64,000 nt of DNA from an uncultured Bryobacteraceae bacterium (GTDB taxonomy: Bacteria > Acidobacteriota > Terriglobia > Bryobacterales > Bryobacteraceae). The notes beneath the pieces were generated by a model. It worked only from the letters and a program-made list of their open reading frames with translations, was not told the DNA's origin and did not search any database. Shown here piece by piece: positions 28,817-36,855 of the stretch (the first letter of the stretch is position 1; every line of letters begins with the position of its first letter). Location: positions 1 to 64,000 of the forward strand of contig CAKZUE010000021.1 of the NCBI GenBank assembly GCA_937920635.1, written 5' to 3'. A program made the position numbers and the translations under genes.

Positions 28817-29788
28817 TCAGGATGCCAGGTACTCCCGGATCATGCGGATGTTCTCCGGCGGCGTTTCCAGCGGCAGGCACCCGGTGCCCATCAGGCAATT
28901 CGGCCTTCCGGCGGCGATGGCGAGGATGCGGTCCACTTCGGCGAGGATCGCGGCGCGGTCGGAGCAAGCGACGATGCGCGGATCCATGTTGATCCGCACG
29001 GCGACATGCGGGTGTGTGGCGCACAACCGGTCGACGAACCGCTGCTGATCGGTTTCCACATTGCACACGACATAATTGGTGCCGGTGGAGAGCAGATCGT
29101 CGAGGATCTTCACCGTGTCGCCGCCGAGGATGCAGGGCGAGGCGAGTCCTGTGATCTCGCGGGTCACCTCCAGAGCCCGCCTGAGCGCAGGCAGTTCCAC
29201 CGTGCGGAACTGCCGGGGCGAAATCAGGGGCGGGGCGGCGGCGGACTCGAAGAAGGCGATTTTCAATCCCGCATCGCGAATGGCGCGGATGAACACCGCC
29301 TGATTTTCCGCAAGGCGCAGCAGCAGGCGGCGTGCGTCGTCCGGCCTTTCGGCAACCGCGGCGCACACGTTCTCGATGCCCAGCAGGTTGATGGCGATGG
29401 AGAAGGGGCCTGACACCGGAATTCTCACTTCGGCTTCCGGCAACTCAGCCTGGAGGCGGCGGCCGACTCCGATCACCATGGCGATGCGGCCGTCGCGCGA
29501 CGGGTCAAATGGCGGGAGCGCCAGCGCATCGTCGAGCGCGCCGATGAGCGGCTCGGCGATGGCGGGGATCGAGTCTTCACCCGTCGGCGCCACGACCCGC
29601 GCCCCGTAGGCTTCAGCCTCGAGATTATAGATGTCGATCCCCACCACGATGGGCGTGTGGCGGTAGGCGAGCCATGCATCCCGGTGGCCGCGGAACATCT
29701 TTTCAGCGTCGCGGGACGCTTCCCATGGACTACAGCCGGCCCAGCGCGCCGCGTGCTCATAGATGGAGGGATTGAAAGGGATCCGCAT
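28817..29788 (-). CDS. Uroporphyrinogen decarboxylase (URO-D) superfamily protein, possibly a corrinoid-linked methyltransferase
   Basis: 'IPVSGPFSIAINLLGIENVCAAVAERPDDARRLLLRLAENQAVFIRAIRDAGLKIAFFESAAAPPLISPRQFRTVELPALRRALE' and 'CILGGDTVKILDDLLSTGTNYVVCNVETD'. Confidence 0.8.
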   Translation of the reverse strand: MRIPFNPSIYEHAARWAGCSPWEASRDAEKMFRGHRDAWLAYRHTPIVVGIDIYNLEAEAYGARVVAPTGEDSIPAIAEPLIGALDDALALPPFDPSRDGRIAMVIGVGRRLQAELPEAEVRIPVSGPFSIAINLLGIENVCAAVAERPDDARRLLLRLAENQAVFIRAIRDAGLKIAFFESAAAPPLISPRQFRTVELPALRRALEVTREITGLASPCILGGDTVKILDDLLSTGTNYVVCNVETDQQRFVDRLCATHPHVAVRINMDPRIVACSDRAAILAEVDRILAIAAGRPNCLMGTGCLPLETPPENIRMIREYLAS

Positions 29789-29949
29789 ATCCGGTTTCCT
29801 TCTCGATTGGATCACAGCCGCCGGCGCGCCGGGAGCGAGCCGGACGCGGGAGGAGGCGGCCGGCAGGCTTCGCCCGCCTCCCGCGCCGCGCTTGCGCCGC
29901 GAATCTTTGAACAAACCGCCCCGGCCGGGCGTTATTCTCAGGTGGAGCC

Positions 29950-30687
29950 ATGACACAACCCGCTTCTGATCAACCGTTGACCGAGATCCAGCGGATTTCG
30001 GGCGTGTTTACTGAGCCTTCCGGTGTCTTCGCCGATATTGCCCGCAACGGGCGGTGGTGGATCGTCGCCGTCGTCCTCATCCTGCTCAATGTCGTCGCGA
30101 TCTCCGCCATGGTGCAGCGTGTGGGGTATGACCTGATGATCGAGAAAGCCCTCGAGCAGAGCCGTCGGGTGCAGGAGATGAGCCCCGAACAGCGCGCCCA
30201 AGTGTACGAATCGCAGCGGCAATTCATGCCCATCGCCATGAGGGTCTTTCCGCCGGTGGCGATCCTGGGCGGAATGCTGGTGGTAGCGGCGGCGCTGCTG
30301 TTCTCCTACCGCTTCCTGCTGGATGCCGATGTCAAATACAAGGAAGTGCTGAACATCACCGCGTACGCCTATCTGCCGCCGGCCATCGCCGCCAACCTGA
30401 TGTTTTTCGCGCTGCTCTACCTGAAGCCGCCTGACGAGTTTGACATGGAGTCGGCGGGAGGGCTCAGCGTGGGCTCGTTCCTGTCGCGCGATACGGCTGC
30501 CTGGCTGCGCAGCCTCGCCAATTCGCTTGACCTGTTTACGATCTGGACGATCGTGCTCATTGCCACCGGCTTCACGGCGCTGTGCGGAGCGCGCAAGATG
30601 CCGTTCGGGCGCTCTGTGTGGGGCGTGCTCGCGCCGTGGCTGGTGTATGTGCTCGGCAAGATGGGCTTCGCGGCGCTCACCGGATGA
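29950..30687 (+). CDS. Yip1-like integral membrane protein
   Basis: 'ISGVFTEPSGVFADIARNGRWWIVAVVLILL' N-terminal pattern and five or so TM segments. Confidence 0.65.
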   Translation: MTQPASDQPLTEIQRISGVFTEPSGVFADIARNGRWWIVAVVLILLNVVAISAMVQRVGYDLMIEKALEQSRRVQEMSPEQRAQVYESQRQFMPIAMRVFPPVAILGGMLVVAAALLFSYRFLLDADVKYKEVLNITAYAYLPPAIAANLMFFALLYLKPPDEFDMESAGGLSVGSFLSRDTAAWLRSLANSLDLFTIWTIVLIATGFTALCGARKMPFGRSVWGVLAPWLVYVLGKMGFAALTG

Positions 30688-30740
30688 CTTCGTGATGCTG
30701 CGCCTGTCACCGCGCCTGCGGCTACACTGGTAGCAGGCAG

Positions 30741-31391
30741 ATGGCGCTGGTGATTTTCGATCTCGACGGCACGCTGGTGGACTCCGTCGAGGATCTCTGT
30801 AATTCAGTGAATGCGGCGCGCGGCTACATGGGGCTGCCGCCGCTGCCTCACGGCGTGGTCGCTTCTTACGTCGGCAACGGCGCGCCGGTGTTGATCCGCC
30901 GGGCCATGGGGCCAGATGCCACCGAACAGCAGATCGATGAGGCGCTCGCTTTTTTCCTGAGCTACTACCGCGAGCATATGCTCGATCACACGCGTCCTTA
31001 CCCGGGGGTGGTGGAAACGCTGGAATCGCTCCATTCCCGGGGTATCAGGATGGCGGTGCTGACCAACAAACCGCAAAGGTTCTCGCGCGATATGTGCGCG
31101 GGGCTTGGGCTGTCGCAGTACTTTTTCCAGATCTACGGTGGCAACAGCTTCGAGCAGAAGAAGCCCGACCCGGTGGGAATCCGGACGCTGATCGAAGAGG
31201 CGAAGGCGCGGCCCCGCGAAACATGGATGGTGGGCGATTCCGCCACGGATGTGCTCACGGCGCGTAATGCTGGTGTCCACAGCGTAGGCGTCACCTACGG
31301 TATCAATCCCGATTCGCTCAAGGAGGCGCCGCCCGACTTCCTCATCCACTCCATGAGCGAGCTTCCCGCGCTGCTCGAACGGAATCGCTGA
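30741..31391 (+). CDS. gph: HAD phosphatase, phosphoglycolate phosphatase-like
   Basis: 'LVIFDLDGTLVDSVEDLCNSVNAARGYMGLPPLPHGVVASYVGNGAPVLIRRAM', 'VLTNKPQRFSRDMC', 'MVGDSATDVLTARNAGVHSVGVTYG'. Confidence 0.9.
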   Translation: MALVIFDLDGTLVDSVEDLCNSVNAARGYMGLPPLPHGVVASYVGNGAPVLIRRAMGPDATEQQIDEALAFFLSYYREHMLDHTRPYPGVVETLESLHSRGIRMAVLTNKPQRFSRDMCAGLGLSQYFFQIYGGNSFEQKKPDPVGIRTLIEEAKARPRETWMVGDSATDVLTARNAGVHSVGVTYGINPDSLKEAPPDFLIHSMSELPALLERNR

Positions 31392-31400
31392 GGGCTTCAC

Positions 31401-33446
31401 TTATCCGATCCATTTCGCCAGCCGCTCCCGGTGGCGCGAGTACAGGTAAGACGCCGCCACCAGCAGCAGGCCGAGCCCGACAAACGCGGCGCTGCGGAAC
31501 AGCCGTCCCAGTTGCCACACGTCGATCAGGTACAGTTTGACGATCACCGAGCAAAGAGCCACGAGGCCCAGCACGCGGTCGAGCCGCGCCCGCCGCGCCA
31601 CGCCCAGCGCCACGAGCGCAAGACCGTAGCCCGCCAATACGAGAGAGAAAGCCACGATCGAAGCGCTGCCGACATCCTCCGCCGCCGCTGTGCGCTGGAT
31701 CTGCCCGAGGATCTCGAGCTGCACCGCCGCCAGCAAGGTGGCGTGCCCCGCAATGTAGGCTGCGGCGGCCAGGGCGCGAGGCAGGAGCAGCAGGGCGCTG
31801 ATCCAGCAGCCGAGCGCCGCCCACAGCATGACGAAAAAGCGCGTGTTGACGAACAGGGTTTCCACCGCCGCTGCCGCATCTATGGCGGCAACGCGCCCAA
31901 TGCCCAGCAGCAACACGCCTGCCGCGATCCAGTGCGGCAGGCGCGCCCGGAACCGCGATGCCAGGAACGCCACCAGCACCGCCTCAAGACTCCACGCGAC
32001 ACTGATGCGCCACGCGCCGAACTGGATAGGAATCGCCAGCGTCAGAAACGCCGCCGACAGTACGCCTGACAACAGCGCCAGCGGCTCCACGCGGCGCGCC
32101 GCCCATGCCGAGCCGGCAAACACCGCCGCCGCAAGAAAGGTAAACGCCCCTGTCCATGCATGGCGCTCCGGTTCGAGCAGCGCATACGATGAGGCGTACC
32201 AGGCCACCGCGTTTGCCGCGTAGACCAACGACACGGTCCAGTTCCGCGCACCCTCCTCCGGCTGGAGCTCCCACAGTTGCCATCCGTGGATGAACGCAAA
32301 CCCCGCCGCGATGCCCGAAAGGCACGTCCAGAAACCTTCTCCCGCGCCCGGCGCGCCGGCATGGATCCAATACGGGAGCCAGAAACCGAGCGCCGCCGCC
32401 GCCGTCATATTCCGGAATAAACCGGCTGCGGCCAGCGGCAGCAATGCCGCGAACAGCAGCGCCGGATCCGGCCGGAAGACAAAACCAATGCTCAGCCCTG
32501 CGCCCACATGCGCCAGTTGCCGCACGGCGCGCGACGGCGAGAAGCAGAACAGCACATAAGCGCAGAGCGGGAAGAACACGGCCGGCGCGCGTTTGGCCGC
32601 TTCGAAATGATTCTCGAACCATGCTGCATAAATCGCCGCTCCCGCGAAAAACGCCAGCCATTCCGCTGCGGCCCAGCCACGCGCGCGCCGCACCCACACG
32701 GCTGCGGCGGTCAGCAGCAACAAATACGGGAACAGAATCCACGGCGCGTCGCGGCCGGTAGAAAGTACCAGCGGCGTCAAAAAGCCGCCGATCAGCGAGA
32801 GCACTGCAATTGGCGCTGCATCGTATCGGAGCGCCAGCCACGCACCCACTGCCGTGACCAGCACCATCGCCAGAAATGAAAGCGCTACGGGTGTGAGCTG
32901 GTAGAAGCCATACGCCGCATAGCAGGCCACATAGAGGATGCTGACGCCGAGCGCCGTGATGCCCATCGAGAAGATGCGCTGGCCTGCTTTGTGCAGGCGC
33001 TCCGCCACGATCAGCGCCGCCAGGCCAGCCATGACACCCATCGCCACGCGCATCCACGGCCCGATCCATTCGTTGTCAATGGCGTACTTGAACAAAAACG
33101 CCACGCCCAGCACCAGCGTGATGACGCCGATCCGGTTCAGCCAGGCGAGCCCGAGCGAGTTCTCCATTGATGCCATGGCAGGGGGCGCAGGTTGCGTGTC
33201 TGGAAGGAACGCCGGCTGCGGTTCAGCGGTCTCACCAGCGGGCGGAGGCTCGATGGCCTCTTCTGTTGCCTGGGGCGTCCAGGGTTCCGGCGCCGGCCAG
33301 GGCGGCGGCGGCGGCGGCGTGGCGGCGGGCCGCTCGATCAGGTTCAACCGTGCCTCGAGTTGATCCAGGCGGCTGCTCAATCTGGCCAGCGCTTTCGAGA
33401 TGGCGTCCAGGCGTTCCTGAATCGGGTTCGTCTCGTCGCTCGGCAT
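31401..33446 (-). CDS. DUF2339 multi-pass membrane protein
   Basis: N-terminal coiled coil and Pro-rich linker, 'ENSLGLAWLNRIGVITLVLGVAFLFKYAIDNEWIGPWMRVAMGVMAGLAALIVAERLHKAG' typical of DUF2339; many TMs. Confidence 0.88.
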   Translation of the reverse strand: MPSDETNPIQERLDAISKALARLSSRLDQLEARLNLIERPAATPPPPPPWPAPEPWTPQATEEAIEPPPAGETAEPQPAFLPDTQPAPPAMASMENSLGLAWLNRIGVITLVLGVAFLFKYAIDNEWIGPWMRVAMGVMAGLAALIVAERLHKAGQRIFSMGITALGVSILYVACYAAYGFYQLTPVALSFLAMVLVTAVGAWLALRYDAAPIAVLSLIGGFLTPLVLSTGRDAPWILFPYLLLLTAAAVWVRRARGWAAAEWLAFFAGAAIYAAWFENHFEAAKRAPAVFFPLCAYVLFCFSPSRAVRQLAHVGAGLSIGFVFRPDPALLFAALLPLAAAGLFRNMTAAAALGFWLPYWIHAGAPGAGEGFWTCLSGIAAGFAFIHGWQLWELQPEEGARNWTVSLVYAANAVAWYASSYALLEPERHAWTGAFTFLAAAVFAGSAWAARRVEPLALLSGVLSAAFLTLAIPIQFGAWRISVAWSLEAVLVAFLASRFRARLPHWIAAGVLLLGIGRVAAIDAAAAVETLFVNTRFFVMLWAALGCWISALLLLPRALAAAAYIAGHATLLAAVQLEILGQIQRTAAAEDVGSASIVAFSLVLAGYGLALVALGVARRARLDRVLGLVALCSVIVKLYLIDVWQLGRLFRSAAFVGLGLLLVAASYLYSRHRERLAKWIG

Positions 33447-33617
33447 GACGCTCTCCTCCAGAGTGCGCGGGTGCGCGGCTGACTTGTTCTCCGGCAGGTT
33501 AGCACGCCGCCATGCCGTGCTGGAGCGCTGCGGGCCTTCGGCCCGGGCTGGTTCGCCGCCCGCTACCGCCGGGCCCGGTTCTGCCGCGCTGCTGTTCACG
33601 CATTGCGGGCGCAGTCT

Positions 33618-35645
33618 TCAAGACTGTTGCCGCAGCAGGTGCGCCCGCAGCGCCGCCAGCAGCGCTGGCAGCGCGGATTCCAGATAGAAATGGCCGCCCG
33701 GGAATTCGGCGCGTTCAAAGTGGGCGGTGGTCTGCTCGCGCCAGGCATCGAGGTGCGCCGAAGTGACATTCGGATCCGCGTCGCCGCCGTAGGCGAAGAT
33801 GGGCACATCGAGCGGCGGCTCCGGTACATAGGCGTAGTGGCGGTACAGGCGCGCGTCGGCCAGCAGCGCCGGCAGCGCCAGCTTGAGCAGTTCGGGCTGG
33901 TTCAGCACGCTTGGCGGGAATCCCTCCAGGCGCCGCAATTCTTCGATGAAGTCGCGCAGGGACGGTTCGGGCGGCGGAACATGGTTCAGGCGGAACTGCG
34001 GAGCGCGCGCGCCGGAGACGTGCAGCGAGCGCGGAAGCGGCAGCCCGGCCCGGCGCAGCGCGCGCGTCAGTTCGAAAGCGATGCCCGCGCCCATGGAGTG
34101 TCCGAAGAAGGCGTACGGCGCGTTGAGGAACGGCCGGATCTGTTCGAGCAGCGCCTCGACCAGCGGCTGCATCCGCTCGAACGGGGGCTCCGATGCGCGC
34201 GATTCTCGCCCCGGCAGCCGCACCGGAACCACGAACGCCGCCTGCGCCAGCGGTTCGCTCCAGGCGCGGTAAGGAAGCGCGCCGCCGCCCGCCCAGGGAA
34301 AACAAAACAGCCGGAGCCTGTTTTCTGGCGCCGAGTGGATGGTGGTGAACCACGGGTGCGTGAGCGCAGGCTTGCCGGAGGCTTTTCGCGCAAGGCGCAG
34401 CGCGAGCAGCCGCCGCTTCTCCTCGCTGAGCAGAGGGCGAGGCGAGCCCGCCGTCGCCGCCTTTCTGGGCTTTTTCAGCAGGTCGAGCAGCGCATGTTCG
34501 AACGGCTCCACGGAGATCGACGCCGCATAGTCGAGAGCGGCGCGGCGGCTGGCGGCGGCGATCTCCTCCCAGTGGGCGCGGTCCGAGCTCAGCCGCTCCA
34601 GAATTCTTTGCCATGGCGCCACATCCTGCGGCGGCACCTCGGCCACCGGCACCATCGAAGCGTCCAGCGACGGCTGATAGCGCACGATCGGATTCACCCG
34701 CACCAGATACGGCACGCCCAGCTTGGCCTCGTGCAGCCCCCCGACGTCGGACGCCACCACCGGCACGCCGCGGCTCATCGCTTCCAGCACGATGCGCGAG
34801 CGCGCCTCCGCCCACACCGATGGAACCAGCATCACTCGCGTGCGGCGCAGCAGGTCGTCGATGTTGTCCACCCGCGGCAGCAACGTGATGTTCGGCACGC
34901 TTCGCAGCAGTTCCAGTTCCGCAGGGGTCGTGCCCCACGTCGGAATGGCGGCGAACTGCAATTGCGGCATCCGCCTGGCCAGTTCGAGGAAGATCGTGAT
35001 GCCCTTCACCGCGCAGGGATTCACCATCGAAACGAACTCGTTGTCGAAACGCCCCAGCAACGGGAACTCGGACCCCGGCTCCAGCAACGAGATGGGCACG
35101 TGAATCGCATCCAGCCCGCTCCACTCGCGCACATAGCCCGCCACGTAGTGGCTGACGCCGATGATCAGATCCGCCTGACGCAGGTTCTCCGTCTTGGCTG
35201 CGCTCACCATGGAGCTGTCCGGTCCGAACGGCACGGCGATGGTGGCGCGCACCAGATACACCACCCGGGCGCGCGGGTGGCGCACTGCCAGATCAAACAG
35301 GATCTGCCCCGGGTCGTCCGTGGAGGTGACGATAATGTCCGGGTCGAAGAAATCGACGCAGGACTGGAAGAACTGGCGCAGGTGCGGGCTTCGGGTCAGC
35401 ACGCGCACCTGCACGCCATTCAGGTCATATGCGAGGCTGTCAGCGTCCTCGCTTGTCCGGATCGAACGCGCGGCGAGTTCCTGCTTCAGTTCCGCATGCG
35501 AATTTTCGGAGAATTCGGGAACTCGCGTGACCACCAGCACGCTGTGCCCGCGCGCCGCCAATGCTTCCATCAACAGCCGGTTGCTTTTGTCGCCGCCGCC
35601 CAGGGCAGGGAAGTAGGTCGAGTTGTGGGCCAGCAGGACCTTCAT
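33618..35645 (-). CDS. GT4-type glycosyltransferase fused to a type II (NRPS/PKS) thioesterase domain
   Basis: N-terminal 'MKVLLAHNSTYFPALGGGDKSNRLLMEALAARGHSVLVVTR...TWGTTPAELELLRSVPNITLLPRVDNIDDLLRRTRVMLVPSVWAEARSRIVLEAMSRGVPVVASDVGGL'; C-terminal 'LRLFCFPWAGGGALPYRAWSEPLAQAAFVVPVRLPGRESR...YAFFGHSMGAGIAFELTRAL...GGDADPNV...FPGGHFYL' (TE with GHSMG). Confidence 0.92.
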   Translation of the reverse strand: MKVLLAHNSTYFPALGGGDKSNRLLMEALAARGHSVLVVTRVPEFSENSHAELKQELAARSIRTSEDADSLAYDLNGVQVRVLTRSPHLRQFFQSCVDFFDPDIIVTSTDDPGQILFDLAVRHPRARVVYLVRATIAVPFGPDSSMVSAAKTENLRQADLIIGVSHYVAGYVREWSGLDAIHVPISLLEPGSEFPLLGRFDNEFVSMVNPCAVKGITIFLELARRMPQLQFAAIPTWGTTPAELELLRSVPNITLLPRVDNIDDLLRRTRVMLVPSVWAEARSRIVLEAMSRGVPVVASDVGGLHEAKLGVPYLVRVNPIVRYQPSLDASMVPVAEVPPQDVAPWQRILERLSSDRAHWEEIAAASRRAALDYAASISVEPFEHALLDLLKKPRKAATAGSPRPLLSEEKRRLLALRLARKASGKPALTHPWFTTIHSAPENRLRLFCFPWAGGGALPYRAWSEPLAQAAFVVPVRLPGRESRASEPPFERMQPLVEALLEQIRPFLNAPYAFFGHSMGAGIAFELTRALRRAGLPLPRSLHVSGARAPQFRLNHVPPPEPSLRDFIEELRRLEGFPPSVLNQPELLKLALPALLADARLYRHYAYVPEPPLDVPIFAYGGDADPNVTSAHLDAWREQTTAHFERAEFPGGHFYLESALPALLAALRAHLLRQQS

Positions 35646-36853
35646 TGCGGGCGCCGCCTTTTCCGGAGCTCGCGCAGCAGCAGCGCCCGGCGCGCCTCGT
35701 CCAGCGGCTTCTTCTCGATGGCGGGCTGCGCGGGGGCGATGGGTTCGGCCGGCGCCGGCAGGGATTCCAGCAGTTTGCCAAAGGCATCCGGATCGATGGA
35801 AGAGACGAATGCCCGCGCAGCCTGCCGCGACCGCGCACTCTCCGCCCAATACTCGTCCTCATCCTCCAGCAGGCGCCGCAGCGCCGAAACCCAGGGTTCG
35901 ATGTCCTGCGGCGGCAGCATGGGGCGCGGCATATGCGCGGCGTCGAACTCCATCCGGTAGCCCTGCACGGGACGCACGGGGATGACGTAGCGGGTGCCGC
36001 GCTTGGCTTCGCACAGGCCGCCCGAGTCGGAGGAGATGACAGGAATCGCGCGCAGCATCGCCTCCATGACGATCAGCCCGAACCCTTCGTACCAGAGCGA
36101 GGGCATCAACAGCACCGAGCAGCGCCGCAGCGCGTCTTCGATGTCGGCCACGTTCTCGAGCAGCGAGACGTTGGGCAGCGCTGCCATCGCCGCCTCGTCC
36201 TCGGGCGTGGTGCCCCATCCCCGCAGGGCTTCGAACCGGACCTCCGGCAAAAGACGCGCCAGTTCAAGAAATATGGAAATTCCTTTGGCCGCGCAAGGGT
36301 TGATCATCAACACAGATTTGCGGGAGAAATCGGCCAGATCCGGCCAGGGCGGTTGGCCGTAAATCGGCGGATGGATCACTGCCGCTTCCCGCCCCAGGTG
36401 GGTCTGCACGTAAGCGGCCATGTGGCGTCCGATCACGACAACCGCCGCCGCCCCGCGCACGAGGTCTGCCGCGGGCGGGTCCGGATGCCAGGACTCGGGA
36501 CCGAAAGGCAGGAATTGCGGCGTGTGCGCGAGGTACACGAGCCGCCCGGGCGCCGTGCGAGCGGCTTCGCGCAGCAGCGTGTGAGAGAGGTCCTCGCTCG
36601 ATACCAGCACCCAATTGGGCTGCGTCTCCCGGATCAGCCTGCCCAGTTCTCCAGCGTGGAGCGAAAGCGACGGGACGGCGTGGATCCGGATGCCGCCGGA
36701 CGACGACACGCGCGGCTGCACGTCCGGCGACGATGCGGCGACGGTGCAGTGGTGTCCCGTTGCCGCCAGCCGCCGGAGCCATGCCAGGTTGGAGCGCGTG
36801 GATCCGCCCCGCGGGGGATCGTAGGAGGCGTTGGAAGCCAGCAGCAGCCGCAC
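35642..36853 (-). CDS. GT4-type glycosyltransferase
   Basis: 'MRLLLASNASYDPPRGGSTRSNLAWLRRLAATGHHCTV...VADIEDALRRCSVLLMPSLWYEGFGLIVMEAMLRAIPVISSDSGGLCEAKRG'; GTG start 2 nt after the upstream TAG; ATGA overlap with the next gene. Confidence 0.9.
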   Translation of the reverse strand: MRLLLASNASYDPPRGGSTRSNLAWLRRLAATGHHCTVAASSPDVQPRVSSSGGIRIHAVPSLSLHAGELGRLIRETQPNWVLVSSEDLSHTLLREAARTAPGRLVYLAHTPQFLPFGPESWHPDPPAADLVRGAAAVVVIGRHMAAYVQTHLGREAAVIHPPIYGQPPWPDLADFSRKSVLMINPCAAKGISIFLELARLLPEVRFEALRGWGTTPEDEAAMAALPNVSLLENVADIEDALRRCSVLLMPSLWYEGFGLIVMEAMLRAIPVISSDSGGLCEAKRGTRYVIPVRPVQGYRMEFDAAHMPRPMLPPQDIEPWVSALRRLLEDEDEYWAESARSRQAARAFVSSIDPDAFGKLLESLPAPAEPIAPAQPAIEKKPLDEARRALLLRELRKRRRPQ

Positions 36854-36855
36854 CG

